DNA from: Pterobdella sp. o SKG-2022
Taxonomy: Eukaryota; Annelida; Clitellata; Hirudinida; Piscicolidae
Assembly: GCA_964035795.1 (NCBI GenBank)
Contig: OZ038325.1
Span: 4,283,163-4,347,162, forward strand
Direction: 5' to 3'
Length of the DNA stretch: 64,000 nt
Shown here: piece by piece, positions 29,219 to 46,066 of the stretch
How the letters are laid out: each line of letters begins with the position of its first letter
How positions within the stretch are numbered: position 1 is the stretch's first letter
The notes under the pieces: generated by a model
The model's input: only the letters and a program-made list of their open reading frames with translations
What the model was told of the DNA's origin: nothing
Databases searched by the model: none
Position numbers and translations under genes: made by a program

Positions 29219-29395
29219 TCAACAAAAAGAAAGATCATCTTCCAAGCCAAATGACAACGATACCAGAATATCGGTTTTTCGATACCTGCTACCAGTGTCT
29301 ACTGTTATCAAGGTTATAACAGAAAAGCAGTCTCAATTTAGAGACGCTAGCTTTGGTGCAGTTCGAAGTTATGCCCAAGACTTCAATCATCAAAC
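29219..29395 (-). repeat. 350-bp repeat, 5' half of an interrupted copy
   Basis: Minus orientation: TCAACAAAAAGAAAGATCAT directly continues the repeat at the point where the 26,795-27,031 piece stops, then CAAGCCAAATGACAACGATACC, TATCGGT...CGATACCTGCTACC and the head near 29,390. Confidence 0.85.
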
Positions 29396-29829
29396 TTGAA
29401 AGTACCAGGTCAAGTTCAGCTCAGAGCCGACAGCACAGCACTGGATGTTCAAGTGTGACAATGAAAAAAAAGCTTGTAGGCTGGGTAAATAAATATTTTT
29501 TTTTTCCCTTCATTATTGTTTTAAGCTCTATTACGTCATCAAAAAAAATGGTCACACAAAATTCAGATCCATTCCATACTCTAAAAAGGTGTAAAACCCT
29601 TCACATTACGTACCCGAGGGGGCTCAATCAAGTTATCTCAGAAAACAATTGCACTGGACGTGAATTTGTCATCCTTCAATGTAGCACTCAGTGTTTCTAA
29701 GTAATATCCTTATTCTGGTGCTATAGAGAATACAAACAAACAATCATAGACACTTTATTTCTCATACGACAAACATTATGAACTTGGATTTGTTATAAAA
29801 CAGGGTTGGAAAAACCTTCGTTTGAAAAA

Positions 29830-31440
29830 TTTTTCGGGTCGGAGTGCAGGTTCGTACAAAGAAAAAATACCAAAATAATCAACTATTACGAACCAAGACA
29901 AATGCTAGTGTACAAAAAAAACATCCTTAGGAAGATTTTCTAAACCAACTGAAAACCACTGTTTAAGTAAAAAATCAAACCCTCTTATACAGGGAGACTT
30001 CAATGCCAAAGTTGGTAATAATCTCAATCATTCCCAACACGAAGGAAATTATGCTAGTAGATATGAAAATACAAATTGTTTTGTTAAATGAGTTTTTAGT
30101 CACAAAATCTTCAAGCACCCTTAACCACTTGGCAGAAAAACTTGAAAAATACAATAGATTTCATAATAGTTCTCCAAAAACTTGAAAATTTCATACAGAA
30201 TTCAAAAAGTGACTCTGGAATAAACACATCATCAGCTCATAGACTCGTAAAAATGAAATTTATACGACCAAAACTCCATGAAATATGGAAAAAATCTAAA
30301 TGCCTTCAAAAACTAAACCTTCAATATGCAAAAAACAATAATTTCTCAGACAGTATTTTCACCCATTTCACAAGCATTAAAAATTCCCAAAAGCTTGTTT
30401 ATCAATCTGTCTTAAAATGTTTCCCAAAACAAATAAACACACATAAAAATAAAAAATGCCCTGAAATAAGTAAACTATAAAATAAATTGAACAGAATTAA
30501 AGAAACCTTGAAAAACTGCAACATGAATCAAACAACGAAAAACAATCTCAACAAAGAAAAATATCAATTACAAAAACAGGTAATGTACGCAGATGGTTTA
30601 CTTATCACGGACAAAAATATCAATACAGCCACCAAACGACTCAGTTGTCAAAAAATTCTTGTTGAGCAGGGCTCAAAAGTCAATCTGGAAAGAACGAAAT
30701 ATGCCAAACCTAACTTTACTAACAAGCATCCACCAATAGTCAAAGCTTGACATTTTCCGTGCTTTGTTTGCGGCAAAGGTGTTGGACCCTTAGATGCAAA
30801 AAATTTAAAGAATAGACACATTATAAATTCAGTAAAATCGAAAAAAAAGTGGAAAAAAAATACCAAACGTTTATATTTTTTACTTGTTAACTACTATCAA
30901 GCTCAAACAACCCTCTCAAGATTATCATGTGAATCGAAAAAACTAGCACGTTCACATGTCTACGGCCTAAACGGAAATCTTAACGCTGCAATTGTATCCA
31001 GAGAAAAAATGCCTGGTGAGAATTTCTTTCTCAAAAAACTGCTGTTTTCCAGAACTAAATGGCATAACAAAAAAGGTAGTGTATGAGAGCTGTGCATGCC
31101 GTCGAAACCTGGGCGAGGATAGAAGATATTAGAGATCGCCTGATACGACAAGACAGAAAAATGCTCAAAAAAATCAAAAATGAAAAATACATAGCCACAT
31201 TATAGCAGTTGAAGCTTGAACCCCTATCCAACATCATATCCGAAAGTAGCTTGAGCTAGTAAGGGCATAGCATGCGAATGGAGCCGAATGATATCCCGCG
31301 GCAGATAGTGCAAAAAGTTCTAGGTATTGTTGGAAATAGTAGACTGAAAAAACCTGGACCAAATGTATCAGAAGGAGTTTTAACAGAGCACAGTATTGAT
31401 GTGAGCTTTGTGTAAGAAAGAAAAAGATATAAAACTGTCA
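29830..31440 (+). mobile_element. Degraded LINE with APE-type endonuclease
   Basis: Plus strand, several frames: QGDFNAKVGNNLNHSQHEGN (endonuclease motif, 29,993-30,050), NTIDFIIV and a former DHRLV block (30,145-30,250), VKMKFIRPKLHEIWKKSKC, then MYADGLLITDKNINTATKRL (degraded catalytic box, 30,570) joined directly to the connector, so RT fingers are deleted. AVHAVETWARIEDIRDRLIRQ at 31,090 and HSMRMEPNDIPRQIVQKVLG at 31,265 are C-terminal landmarks. Family unsure. Confidence 0.7.
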
Positions 31441-31589
31441 TACAAAAATTCTAATTCTACAATTAATCAAACAAAGACTTTCAACAACCAAGAAGCTCTT
31501 TGGCAACTAGTAGCTAGTGTAGACGACCAAAACAGTCACTGGAAGAGCTGAATTAATCAGCAAAAGATAGTTTAACAGTCTACAGTGAT

Positions 31590-31805
31590 CAAACCTCGAA
31601 AGAGATAATGAGAGTATTTGCATTTGCAAAAGGAAGTTTGCATATTTGTTTTATGGCTTGAATAGGGAAATATGGGGATTAGATTATTTAAGAAATCAAG
31701 TAAACGTAGTTTAAGTTGAGTCTAGAGTGACACCTAAGAATTTGAGTTTGGAAGATAATTGAAGTGTGGAGCCGTCAAGGGTTAACCGAGATTGTATTTT
31801 TAATA
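31590..31805 (-). mobile_element. CR1/L2-like LINE fragment
   Basis: Minus strand LTLDGSTLQLSSKLKFLGVT then LDST (31,700-31,790), the strand following the catalytic box of CR1/L2-type RTs, with a broken continuation. Confidence 0.5.
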
Positions 31806-33350
31806 TGAAATATAGGCTGCAAAGAATAAATAATATTAATTGGATAAATGTATCTTTAAGCTTTTTTTATAATTTCCTAAACCAATCATTGTTTTTTAAA
31901 CAAATCATAACAATATTCATAAAGAGAATTACTTCAACAGACGTGAAATTCAACTCCCTGGAAACCGCTCTGCATTTAAGGATTTTTTTGGGCACTTTTG
32001 CTGTGTTGAATGTGATACAGTGGGAAAATAAGGTTGAAAATAAGATTGTTCATTAATAAGATATAAAAAGTTTTTGATTATAAATAATTATTTTTCAAAA
32101 TTATGAAAAATTGAATACTTTCAATATTTTTTAGTATCACTATAATGTTAGAAAATAGTTTTTACAATGAGACAAGCGTTATGTGTTCTTATAGCACCTT
32201 ATGGTGTTATCTTATCAAATGATATAAAATTTTATTTAAATCTAAATGAATAATATTTTTTGTTCAACAATTTTTTGATTTAAACTTTAATCAATAAAAT
32301 TACCCCAAGAGAAAAATAATTGAATTGTTAATGATTTAAATTATTATATGTTTCAATTCGGTAAATAAATCTATTGTTATAGTTAAAATATTACATAGGT
32401 TTGTTCCTAAAAATTGCGAAGCTTCTCGTAAGTATAACCAAGTTTACCCAATTAGCCAAAGCTATTGCAACTTTTTTCATTGAACTATGAAAAATATCTT
32501 CAAATATTGAAAGTTGGCCTTCTACTTTTTTGACTTTGGAAAAAAAAAGAAACTTTAGACATTTTCAATGCAAACGGTGTTAGATGGTTTAGTCATGGAA
32601 TGAGAAGAGATGAAATGAATGCATTGTAAGTTTCAAAAAAAAAAATATGCTTATAAAAAAAAAAATTTTGTACGATAAATTAAAATTGATATAAAAAAAT
32701 GTTTAAAAAACAACTAAAATCATGATTTAAATCAAGGACTCAAACTTAACATTTATTTAAAAAAAACACCATCAGATATTTTTGTTTTCTTTCATTTGTC
32801 ATCAAATGTTGCTCAATTGTTATGCCGATTGTTACTTGGTAGATAATAGAGGCCTAAAAGGGATTGTGTTGGCATGTAATGGACCATATATGGTAATTCT
32901 ACCCTACGGATGCACAAACGTGGCATTGCAAGACAGAGCGTTTGTAATGCATCAAACTACGATGCATCTGGCCCAAGTAGCTGGAATGGCAGCATTAGTT
33001 TGTTCTATTCCTTCTCTGTAAGATTTACTGCTCATCTCTTCTTGCATGACATTGTCTCTATAGAAATGCAAAACGCTTCTCACGTAGCCTTTGAAGGTCC
33101 AACCTTCCTTCTCGATTTCAAATTCCACTTGAAACGTATTTTTTTCTAATTTTCATCTTGAAAAGCCTAATCTTAAACTTAATATTATTATTCATAACTC
33201 ATTATAATAATATCAACAGTTTTAAACGTCAATTTATGGAAAAAAATTAGTACATTTATTGAGCAAAAAAATAGCTATAATTTTCGATAAGTTTAGCCTA
33301 ATCATAAAACATTAGCAAAAAAAAGTTATTTAAAACTAAATAACGTTTTT
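31806..33350. other. AT-rich spacer, no gene recognised
   Basis: Mostly A/T-rich. An open stretch at 32,782-33,149 in two frames (GCTNVALQDRAFVM; GPSSWNGSISLFYSF) may be a worn element C-terminus. I cannot assign it. Confidence 0.4.
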
Positions 33351-33369
33351 CAAGAAGAGAGATAGCAGA

Positions 33370-35000
33370 TTAGTAACATATGTTTCCGGTACTGTAAGAA
33401 CCCAGATTGACTATATTAGGGTCAAGAGTAAAAACAGGAAATTTTTTAAAGATGCAAAAGTGGTGCTTGGGGAAGAGGTTGTGCAACAGTTTTAATTGCT
33501 ACTGTGTAACATATTAATGGGGCCCATGAAAAATTATAGAGAAATTTTTGTCCTAAAAAAGAAAGTGTGGAGATTGCAAGCGACCTCAATCAGAAACGAA
33601 GTCGTATCCCACTTTAGAGATAAATCTTCTAAAATGGATAAAAGTGGGGGTGTCAAAAGCATGTGGAAGTCACTTGAAGCAGATTTATTGGAATTAGCTG
33701 ATACTGTTTGTGACTGGACAAAAGGTCCGCTCAGACATAGAGTCACATGGTGATGGAATGACACTGTTGCTGCGGCCGTTAAAAAAAAGCGCGCAGCTTG
33801 GAAATGTTGGCAAAATGGTGGTAGTAAAAATGAATATCTACGTGCTAAGAAAGCTGCCTGAAGAGCTGTATACGATGCTAGAAGAGTAGCTGAACAGGTA
33901 AAGTTTGGTGAAGGGAAGACAATAGAACAGAAGTTTTCAAAAATACAAAGCATGTGTGCAACTAACCGTAATGTCATTGGTGAGAATTGTGTTAAAAAGG
34001 ACAAAGAGAATTTAGCTGTTACAGACCATGAAAAGCTATTTGCATGGCAAGAACACTATGAGCGTTTGTTGAATGAGTTTGATTGGAAAAAAAAGTCATT
34101 AGCACTAAACGATCCCACAATTGGACCGTGGCCTGAGATAGAAATCGACACAGTGAGAATTGTGGTAAAGCATCTGGTAGTTCTGGGGTTGTTGCAGAAA
34201 TTTTGCAAGCTTCTGGTGAAATAGGCATTAGCCATATGACAGACCTTTTCAATGGTATCTTAGATGAATATAAAATACCTGAACACTGAAATATGAGCGT
34301 GATCCTCAACTGCTTCAAAAATAGGGGTGATGCGACTGAAAGAAGGAATTATAGAGGTTCGAAACTCTTGGAGCACTTGATGAAGGTTTTTGAAAAAGTT
34401 ATTGAGAAGAAAATTAAAGGAAAGGTAAGTATCTACTCAATGCAGTTCGGATTCATGCCAGGTAGAGGTACCATCGATACTATTTTCATAGCTCAACAGT
34501 TGCAAGAAAGGTATCTTGGCATTAAGAAAAAACTGTACTTTGCCTTTGTTGACTTAGGAAAAGCCTTCGATAGAGTTCCAAAAGTGGTTTTTGAGGAAAC
34601 TTGGGGCGATGGAGTGGTTAGTGAGCTGATAAGATGATGGCAATGTGGATGTACAATGTGAGCTTAAAAGATGGCAGGTCATCAGATGAATTGAGGGACA
34701 GACTGGGAATTCCAGACATCACTGAGATGCTACGCAAAAATAGACTGAGAGGGCTTAGGCATGTAATGTGGATGGATGCTGGTAACCCAGCAAGTTCTTG
34801 CAGGCATGTCGTGGTAGAGGGTGAGCGAGAACAAAGTAGACAAAAAAAAACATGGTACCAATTAATAAGCAACGATCTTAGAAAAAATGAAACTCAATCT
34901 TGAACTTGCCCAAGACCATAGATTGTGGAGAAGAGCCATTATGAGACCAGTCTAACCCATGCTAGTATGGAAACGGACGCAAAACGATGATGATGATGAT
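33370..35000 (+). mobile_element. RTE-type LINE, internally deleted
   Basis: Plus strand: TQIDYIRVKSKNRKFFKDAKV (endonuclease end, 33,400), connector 33,540-34,080 with KVWRLQATSIRNEV, a QEHYERLLNEFDW block, then NYRGSKLLEHLMKVFEKVIE, MQFGFMPGRGTIDTIFIAQQ (34,440) and LYFAFVDLGKAFDRVPK (34,535). Immediately after, the sequence jumps to WMYNVSLKDGRSSDELRDRL (34,640) and the RTE C-terminus to TWYQLISNDLRK, so the catalytic YADD part is missing. The 3' end is CCATGCTAGTATGGAAACGG and a GATGAT repeat, a typical RTE tail. Confidence 0.85.
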
Positions 35001-35138
35001 TCACAACAAGATGAGAAGTGCAACGCAAAGAAGAAGCAGATATTCTTCAAAAAAAAGAAAGTCCGGTGAACGAAAATACACTGCTTGAAGAACCAGAATT
35101 TTACCTAAAGGAAAACTTATAAGACTTCGAAAAAATGG

Positions 35139-35166
35139 AAAATGCATTCAATCTTGAATGCATTTT
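35139..35166. repeat. 28-bp palindrome
   Basis: Perfect 13-bp arms, AAAATGCATTCAA and TTGAATGCATTTT, separated by two bases. It lies between the RTE tail and the next LINE. Role unknown. Confidence 0.8.
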
Positions 35167-38100
35167 TACAACTATCGGGAAAAACCTGAGCATTCGGACA
35201 GAATGGCGATCATTCTGAAGCCATTTGATAAGAGTCCCGAGAGAGGCAGGCCTACACATGGTCGGGATGTGTCCTCAAGAGGACAAAATCTGCCTCAACA
35301 CCTCCCGTCCTTTCTCTCTTCAAGAAGAGGACCTCAAATCAAGCCATATTTTTTATGGCCTGCCCCCACCAAGACCCGGACTGGTGGAAAAGGGCCCAGC
35401 TGCTTCTCGCAGAAGATGTGGAAAGCAACCCGGGACCCATGTGGTGCTGTGCTATATGTACACATAAAATCACCTCATAGCAAACCTCCATCCAATGCAA
35501 TCATACCACTCCTCACTGGATTCACCTCAAATGCTCACACATCAAACTCAAATCCTACTCACCCTCATTTATATGGCACACACATCAAATCCCTACCCCA
35601 AAAACTCCTTTCCATATACACAATCTAACACAAAAAACCCTCTACACACATCAACAAACCAAACCAACCACCCAAAACCAATCAACTCCCCCTTTAACAA
35701 CACCAAACAACATCAACATAATACAGCTCAACGTCAACTCAATCACCAAGAAAACAACTGAACTCACATACCTTATACACAAACAAAAAATAAACATTAT
35801 CACACTACAAGAATCCAACCTCAACAGCAAACACAAAACCCCACACAGCTCAGCCATTAAACTAAACAGATCCTTATCCCAAAAAGGTGGAGGTCTGCTA
35901 ACCTACATCAACAACAACATTACCTACTCATAAATCCCCACTCCCACAAACCTGATCACAAACAACATCGAACTCATTACAACAAAAATACATCTCAAAC
36001 ACACCAATCTACACATTTCAAACGTCTACATCCCACCCAACACCAACAACATAGATAACTCAATCACCAACTTTTTCATCCACCTCACAAGCCTTCCCAA
36101 TTCCATAATCACGGGTGACTTTAACGCCCACTCACCAACATGGCACTCTCCTTTCACGGACCACAGAGGCCAACTCATAACCTCACTCATCCTCAATTCA
36201 AACCACATCATTCTCAACCAAAATACTCTCACCCGACTACCATTCAACCCAAATCTACAAGCCACCTCCCCCGACATTACAACAATATCAGCCAACCTCA
36301 CTTGGCAAACACTTAAAGTCTTGAACTCCGACCATCTTCCCATCTTCATCACATTCAAAAAAAATACAAAATACCCACAACTAAACCCTTCAAAACTCTC
36401 ACTAATTACAAGAAAGCCAACTGGCCCCAATTCACCAAAAAACAGAACACACCCCTCTCCACGAAGACCCCCACACAGCTAACCACCTCATCGCAAACGC
36501 CATACTCACATCAGACCGAATAAACATCTCTAAAGAAATAATAAAACCCACCTACACCCCACTCCCCAAAAGCACTACTACACTCATTTCGAAACGAAAC
36601 CACACTAGAACCCTCAATAACAAAGATCCCTCACTATCCACACTCAACCAACACATCATCCACCTCATTCAACAACACAAAAAACAAAAATGGGAAAAGC
36701 ACCTGAAAGCCGACTGGGACCACAAGAAAAAATCTCACATCCTATGGTCCACAGTAAAGGCCCTCAACCCCAAAAAAAATACTACTCCCACCAATACAAC
36801 CATCACTCACAACAACAAAACAGCCTACACAGACACACAAAAAGCCAACACATTAAATAAATATTTTAAATCAACCAAAAACACTCCTTCAACCCCACTC
36901 AGAATAACAAACAAACTCGCCAAATCACTCACATCTACCCCAATGACAATCACCGAATCAGATACCATCCTCGCTATAAAACAATCTAAAAATAACAACT
37001 CCTTAGGACCCGACAACATCAACATCAAACATCTCAAACACTTAGGACCAATAGCCATTAAACACCTAACCAACCTCTACAACATCACAATCAACACAAA
37101 CACCATACCCCAAATATGGAGAACCTTCAAAATCATCCCCATCGCCAAACCCAACAAAAACCCTTCTCTCCCCTCTTCATACAGACCAATAGCCCTACTC
37201 TCTCCCATAGCAAAAACTCTAGAAAAAATCATTTTCCCACACATCACCACTAATATAATCCTCCCAACACGGCTTCAGAGCCGCACACTCCACCACCACA
37301 GCCCTACATCAAATCAATAACACCATACTCACTGGTTTCAATAAAAAAAACCTCCCCATAGAACAATCCTCACCGCCCTCGACATGACCAAAGCATTCGA
37401 CATGGTCAACATCCACCAACTCATCCACGAAATACACAACACCCACATTCTTACAACAATAATTAAATTTCTGGCCAACTACCTAAAAGGCCGCCGACAA
37501 TACACTTCATACAACAATCACACATCAAAACACACAAACATCAAAGCAGGTGTCCCCCAAGGGGGCGTCCTATCACCCACTCTCTTCAACATATACCTTT
37601 CAGACATACCACTCCCCAAAATCAGCTCACTCAACCTCATCACCTACGCAGACGACGTCACCATAACATCATTCCACCCCAACATCAACACAGCCACCCA
37701 GAACCTCCTCTCATACCTCAATGAAATACACACATGGGCTCACAATAACAACCTACAAATCAACCCTACCAAAACCACATCAACTCTCATGACCCCAAAC
37801 CCATCAGAATATAACAAACCCCTGAACATCCACATCAACAACATTCCCATCCCCACCACCTCCAACCTTACCATCCTTGGCTTAACTTTTGACCCTAAAA
37901 TAAAATACTCCACCCACACAGACAACACCATCACTAAAGCAAAAAAACCACTCAATCTCCTAAAACTCCCCACATCAACACACCGGGAAAAAAGCAAAGA
38001 AACACTCATCACCACATACAAAAAATTACTCCTTCCCATCATCGAATACGCCAACACCATCTGGTCCCCCATCATCTCATCCACCTCCCTCAACAAACTC

Positions 38101-38810
38101 CAAAAAATCCAAAACGCAGCCTTGAGATCAATCACTGGCTGCACCCTAGACACCAACACTCAACACCTCCACTCAAAGACCAAAATCCTCCCAATCCAAA
38201 ACCATCTCAAACTCCACGCATCACAACTCACACAAAAAGCCTCCCACCCCACTCATCCCCTACACCCACTCACCATACAAGAAGTCCACCCCAGATACAG
38301 AAAACAATCCACATTCAACAAAAACATCAACTACATCCTAAACATACCCTCCTCCACCTAGACCACCTCTCACACACAAATAAAAAACAACATGAAAACA
38401 AAACACACAAAAATAGTTCATGACTACATATCATCCACTCACAACAAAATCCTCAGCAAGCAACCCCCACCCATTCATGAATCAGAAACCACCCTAGACC
38501 ACCACACTCGCCGCACTCTCGCCCAACTCAGATCAAATAAATCACCTTTCATCCTCTCATACCACAACAAAATCTCACCCTCATCTCATCCCTCACCCTC
38601 ATGCCCACTCTGCCAAACACACGTTCATGACACCCCTCACCTCTTCACCTGCCCCAAAATAAGTACCACACTGGGCCCCGAGAGTCTGTGGACCGACCCC
38701 ACGAGAGCGGCTGAGCTTCTCGACCACTGGACGGTCTTGATGGGCGAAGATCCGACAAACGAAGACAAACTTTATTCAACGAAACGTATCCATCGTTAAG
38801 CAATAATAAG
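35160..38810 (+). mobile_element. LINE with 2A-like leader, zinc finger, endonuclease and RT
   Basis: A long non-LTR element with an A/C-rich, G-poor sense strand. In order: a short leader ending in a 2A-like peptide (35,400-35,438); a Cys/His finger (MWCCAIC...IQCNHTTPHWIHLKC); APE-type endonuclease from IIQLNVNSITKKTTELTYLI (35,720) through IITGDFNAHSPTWHSPF (36,100) to LNSDHLPIFITF; RT from YRPIALLSPIAKTLEKII (37,180), ALDMTKAFDMVNIHQL, AGVPQGGVLSPTLFNIYLSD (37,550) and LITYADDVTITSF (37,640); and a C-terminal CPLCQTHVHDTPHLFTC finger near 38,600. Only a few stops and frameshifts (e.g. 35,475, 35,930, about 37,330, 38,359) interrupt it, so it is fairly young. Clade uncertain (Jockey/I superfamily). 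Confidence 0.9.
35400..35438 (+). other. 2A-like ribosome-skipping peptide
   Basis: Reading frame starting at 35,400 gives LLLAEDVESNPGP followed by MW. DVESNPGP fits the D(V/I)ExNPGP core of 2A peptides, at which the ribosome skips the G-P bond so upstream and downstream products separate. A short in-frame leader (MACPHQDPDWWKRAQ) precedes it from about 35,355. 2A sequences at the 5' end of APE-type LINEs are known in other invertebrates. Activity in this copy is not shown; the frame is closed by a stop about 13 codons after the 2A. Confidence 0.85.
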
Positions 38811-39039
38811 TTATTTAAACACTATAATCACAGACTCAAACTATTGAGATAACGTATTTCATTCACTGATGAAAAATTAAAAAAAGTAATTTTGAAACAA
38901 CAGTGAGTTTCATTGTGCATTTATTCAGTATATCAAAATTAATTTAAAGCTGAATAAACTTTGAATTTCATGAGTCATTCATTTAAAATATTCGGTTTAC
39001 TTTTTTTGCTTGAGATTGTTTTGACTTATTCCCAGAAGA

Positions 39040-40485
39040 ACATCTTCACACCAATTTGTGACGTCTTCCATGGCATGGTTCTGCATCTACAGGAAGTGTG
39101 CGAAGTGCTGAGTATGCATCTGCCAGTCTAACTTTTGGCTGCTCTTCATTTTCATCTTCAGCATCTTGGTCATTGTCACTAGCAATTCCTGTCGCATTTT
39201 GAACAGCATTGATTATCTCTTCATCTGTCATGATGGATGAAGTTGCTGCATTCTCATCAACAGCCAGATAGTCGTCAATCTGGCACACACTGTCACCATA
39301 AACTAATCACAGCCGGTCCAAAATGTTCCTGAAAGAAGCAATTGAGATCTCTTCTTGTACTACTTGGGTCAAATGGGTTTCCGCTGAAGCCTTGAATCTA
39401 GCATTCATGTAACAGTTCGCTATAGTTTGTGCTGTGACTTTCATCCAGGCTATTTTCAAGACAATGACGGCATCTAATATATCCCAAGAGAAGGGCGTGT
39501 CATTATCCTCCCTTTCCAGACGTTTTTTGACCAAAATAAAGCAATAGGGAAATTAAAGATTCTTTATGATGCCAGCCTCCATTGGCTGTGACGCTTGCAG
39601 TGTTTGGTGAGAAAAAATCAATTCCACCATTGTCCACAAGGAGGGCTATGTGTCGGCCTTCAAGTCGCATCCTTCTGTCCAGTTTTTTCATCCAATCTTC
39701 AAATAATGCTCCTGTCATCCATGTTTTTTTGTTCGCTGTGTATTCCACTGGTACAGTGACATTTTGAAGGCACGTGGTCTCTTGCTCTTGCCAATGACAA
39801 ATTAAGGCAATTTATCTGACCCATCCATATCGGCACATACCAATACAGTAATTCTAGTTTTTGGCTGTTTTGTCCCATGGTAAGTCTTCTCTGCAAAACG
39901 AAGAGAGTTGTCTGGAAGAAGCTTCCAAAAAAGACCTGTCTCGTCTGCATTATAAATCTCAGATGGCCTGTACTTCTGGAAAATTCAATTTAACTTGTCT
40001 TCTTTCCAATGACGCACAATCTCAGTATCCACTCCGCCTGACTCACCAGTTTTATGTACACTGACAATGTCATATCTCTTTTTGAACCTGTAAATCCATG
40101 AAGCGGATATTGGTGTGGTGTCATCTGGGTGGATTTTTGAGCGAAACTTGTTAGCTTGTTGTAAAAGCTTACATCCATCAAATCGAAGATCTGGCCGTAA
40201 AGACATTTGTCTAAACCAAAGAATCATTGCTTTGTCAACATCTGGATGAGTCACAGTACGAGTTCTTTTAACGGCAGTTGCCCTGGCATCTGGAGTGACA
40301 CACTCTGCTTCAATTTTCTCCCGGTTTTTCATGATGTCACTCAAGGTGCTTGTACTCAAACTAAAATGTGCAGCAATATCTTTCAGCTTCATTGATTTAT
40401 TGGCATCCACATAATTAATTATCTGAAACTTCTCCTTGTATGTTTTAGTCTGAATTTTTTTTTCGATTCTTGTTTTATTAGCCAT
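39040..40485 (-). pseudogene. Tigger/pogo-type DNA transposase, broken
   Basis: Minus strand from ATG 40,485: an HTH (YKEKFQIINYVDANKSMKLK, DIAAHFSLSTSTLSDIMKNR) then a CENP-B-type DNA-binding domain (WFRQMSLRPDLRFDGCKLLQ, SASWIYRFKKRYDI). After a stop near 39,985 the DDE domain continues in shifted frames: YNADETGLFWKLLPDNSLRF (first Asp), CADMDGSDKLPLLVIGKSKR in altered form, HIALLVDN (second Asp, about 39,630) and QPMEAGIIKNL (third position, about 39,570, Glu where relatives have Asp). An acidic C-terminus ends near 39,046. I could not find convincing terminal inverted repeats. Confidence 0.85.
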
Positions 40486-40499
40486 ACTGATGTTTTAAA

Positions 40500-41400
40500 C
40501 AAGTCTCGGCTAAGTGCCGCCAAGCAGCATAGACCAAAAAGTTAAGAAACTAAAAAATTTTTTTTTCAAATTGGATAAAAAGAAACAAAACATTGAAAAT
40601 ATTGAAGAAACAAATTTTGAAAAAAAATTAAAAAAACTGAAATTTTCGAACGTCCGACTCAAGCAGGGTTAAATGTTCAAGAAGCTACATAGATGTACTA
40701 ATGTATTTTGTCCGATAGAGAAGTCCGATAGAGTTTATAGGACGTAGAGTGCATGTTCGAATTTTGTAGCTTCTTATTTTTATAGAAATGTAGTTTGATT
40801 TAAATTTAAAAAAGCTGATTAAAATTAACTCCTAAAGATTGGCTGATTTGGTTTAGATACTTCCTAATTTATTTCACAAGCCTACTTAAAAAAGTCTTCG
40901 ACAGTTTAATGAATAAACCTTTTCAATGTTAATACATTATCTTATTTGCTTATTGATATCTCATGTTGTATGATGCTCTAAAACCACCTTTATGTTCGAC
41001 ATCTGGAATTGATCTGGAAAGTATTCAAATAAATATGTATAAATATGTATAAATATATATAAATAAAGTCCAGAAAGCAGAAAAAATAACTTTCTGGACA
41101 CGGCCTGTTTTTTATTAAAATTACTTTAGAATTTTATCATAAAAACTGTAGCTTAACTTTTTTCAAGTTTTCGAAATTTTTTTTTTCGATCGTAAGTTTA
41201 TACGTTAGCGATATTTTAAAAACTGTAGTATTTATCTAATTAACTTATATTTATTTTGAAATACTTTTTACGCAAAAAAATGTCATACTCTAGAGATTTT
41301 TTGTTAAGCTCATCTCATAATACTAATCCTCTCTCGCGTCAAGTGAAACGCCGACTTTTTTTATTTAGACATTAGGAGTAATATATATAATAGTGATAGG
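40500..41400. other. AT-rich spacer, no gene recognised
   Basis: No coding signal. It may include the 5' end of the Tigger-type element and unidentified sequence before the next LINE. Confidence 0.4.
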
Positions 41401-41429
41401 TTAAATAAAAACATCAATAACTACAGTAG

Positions 41430-46066
<4,637 letters not shown>

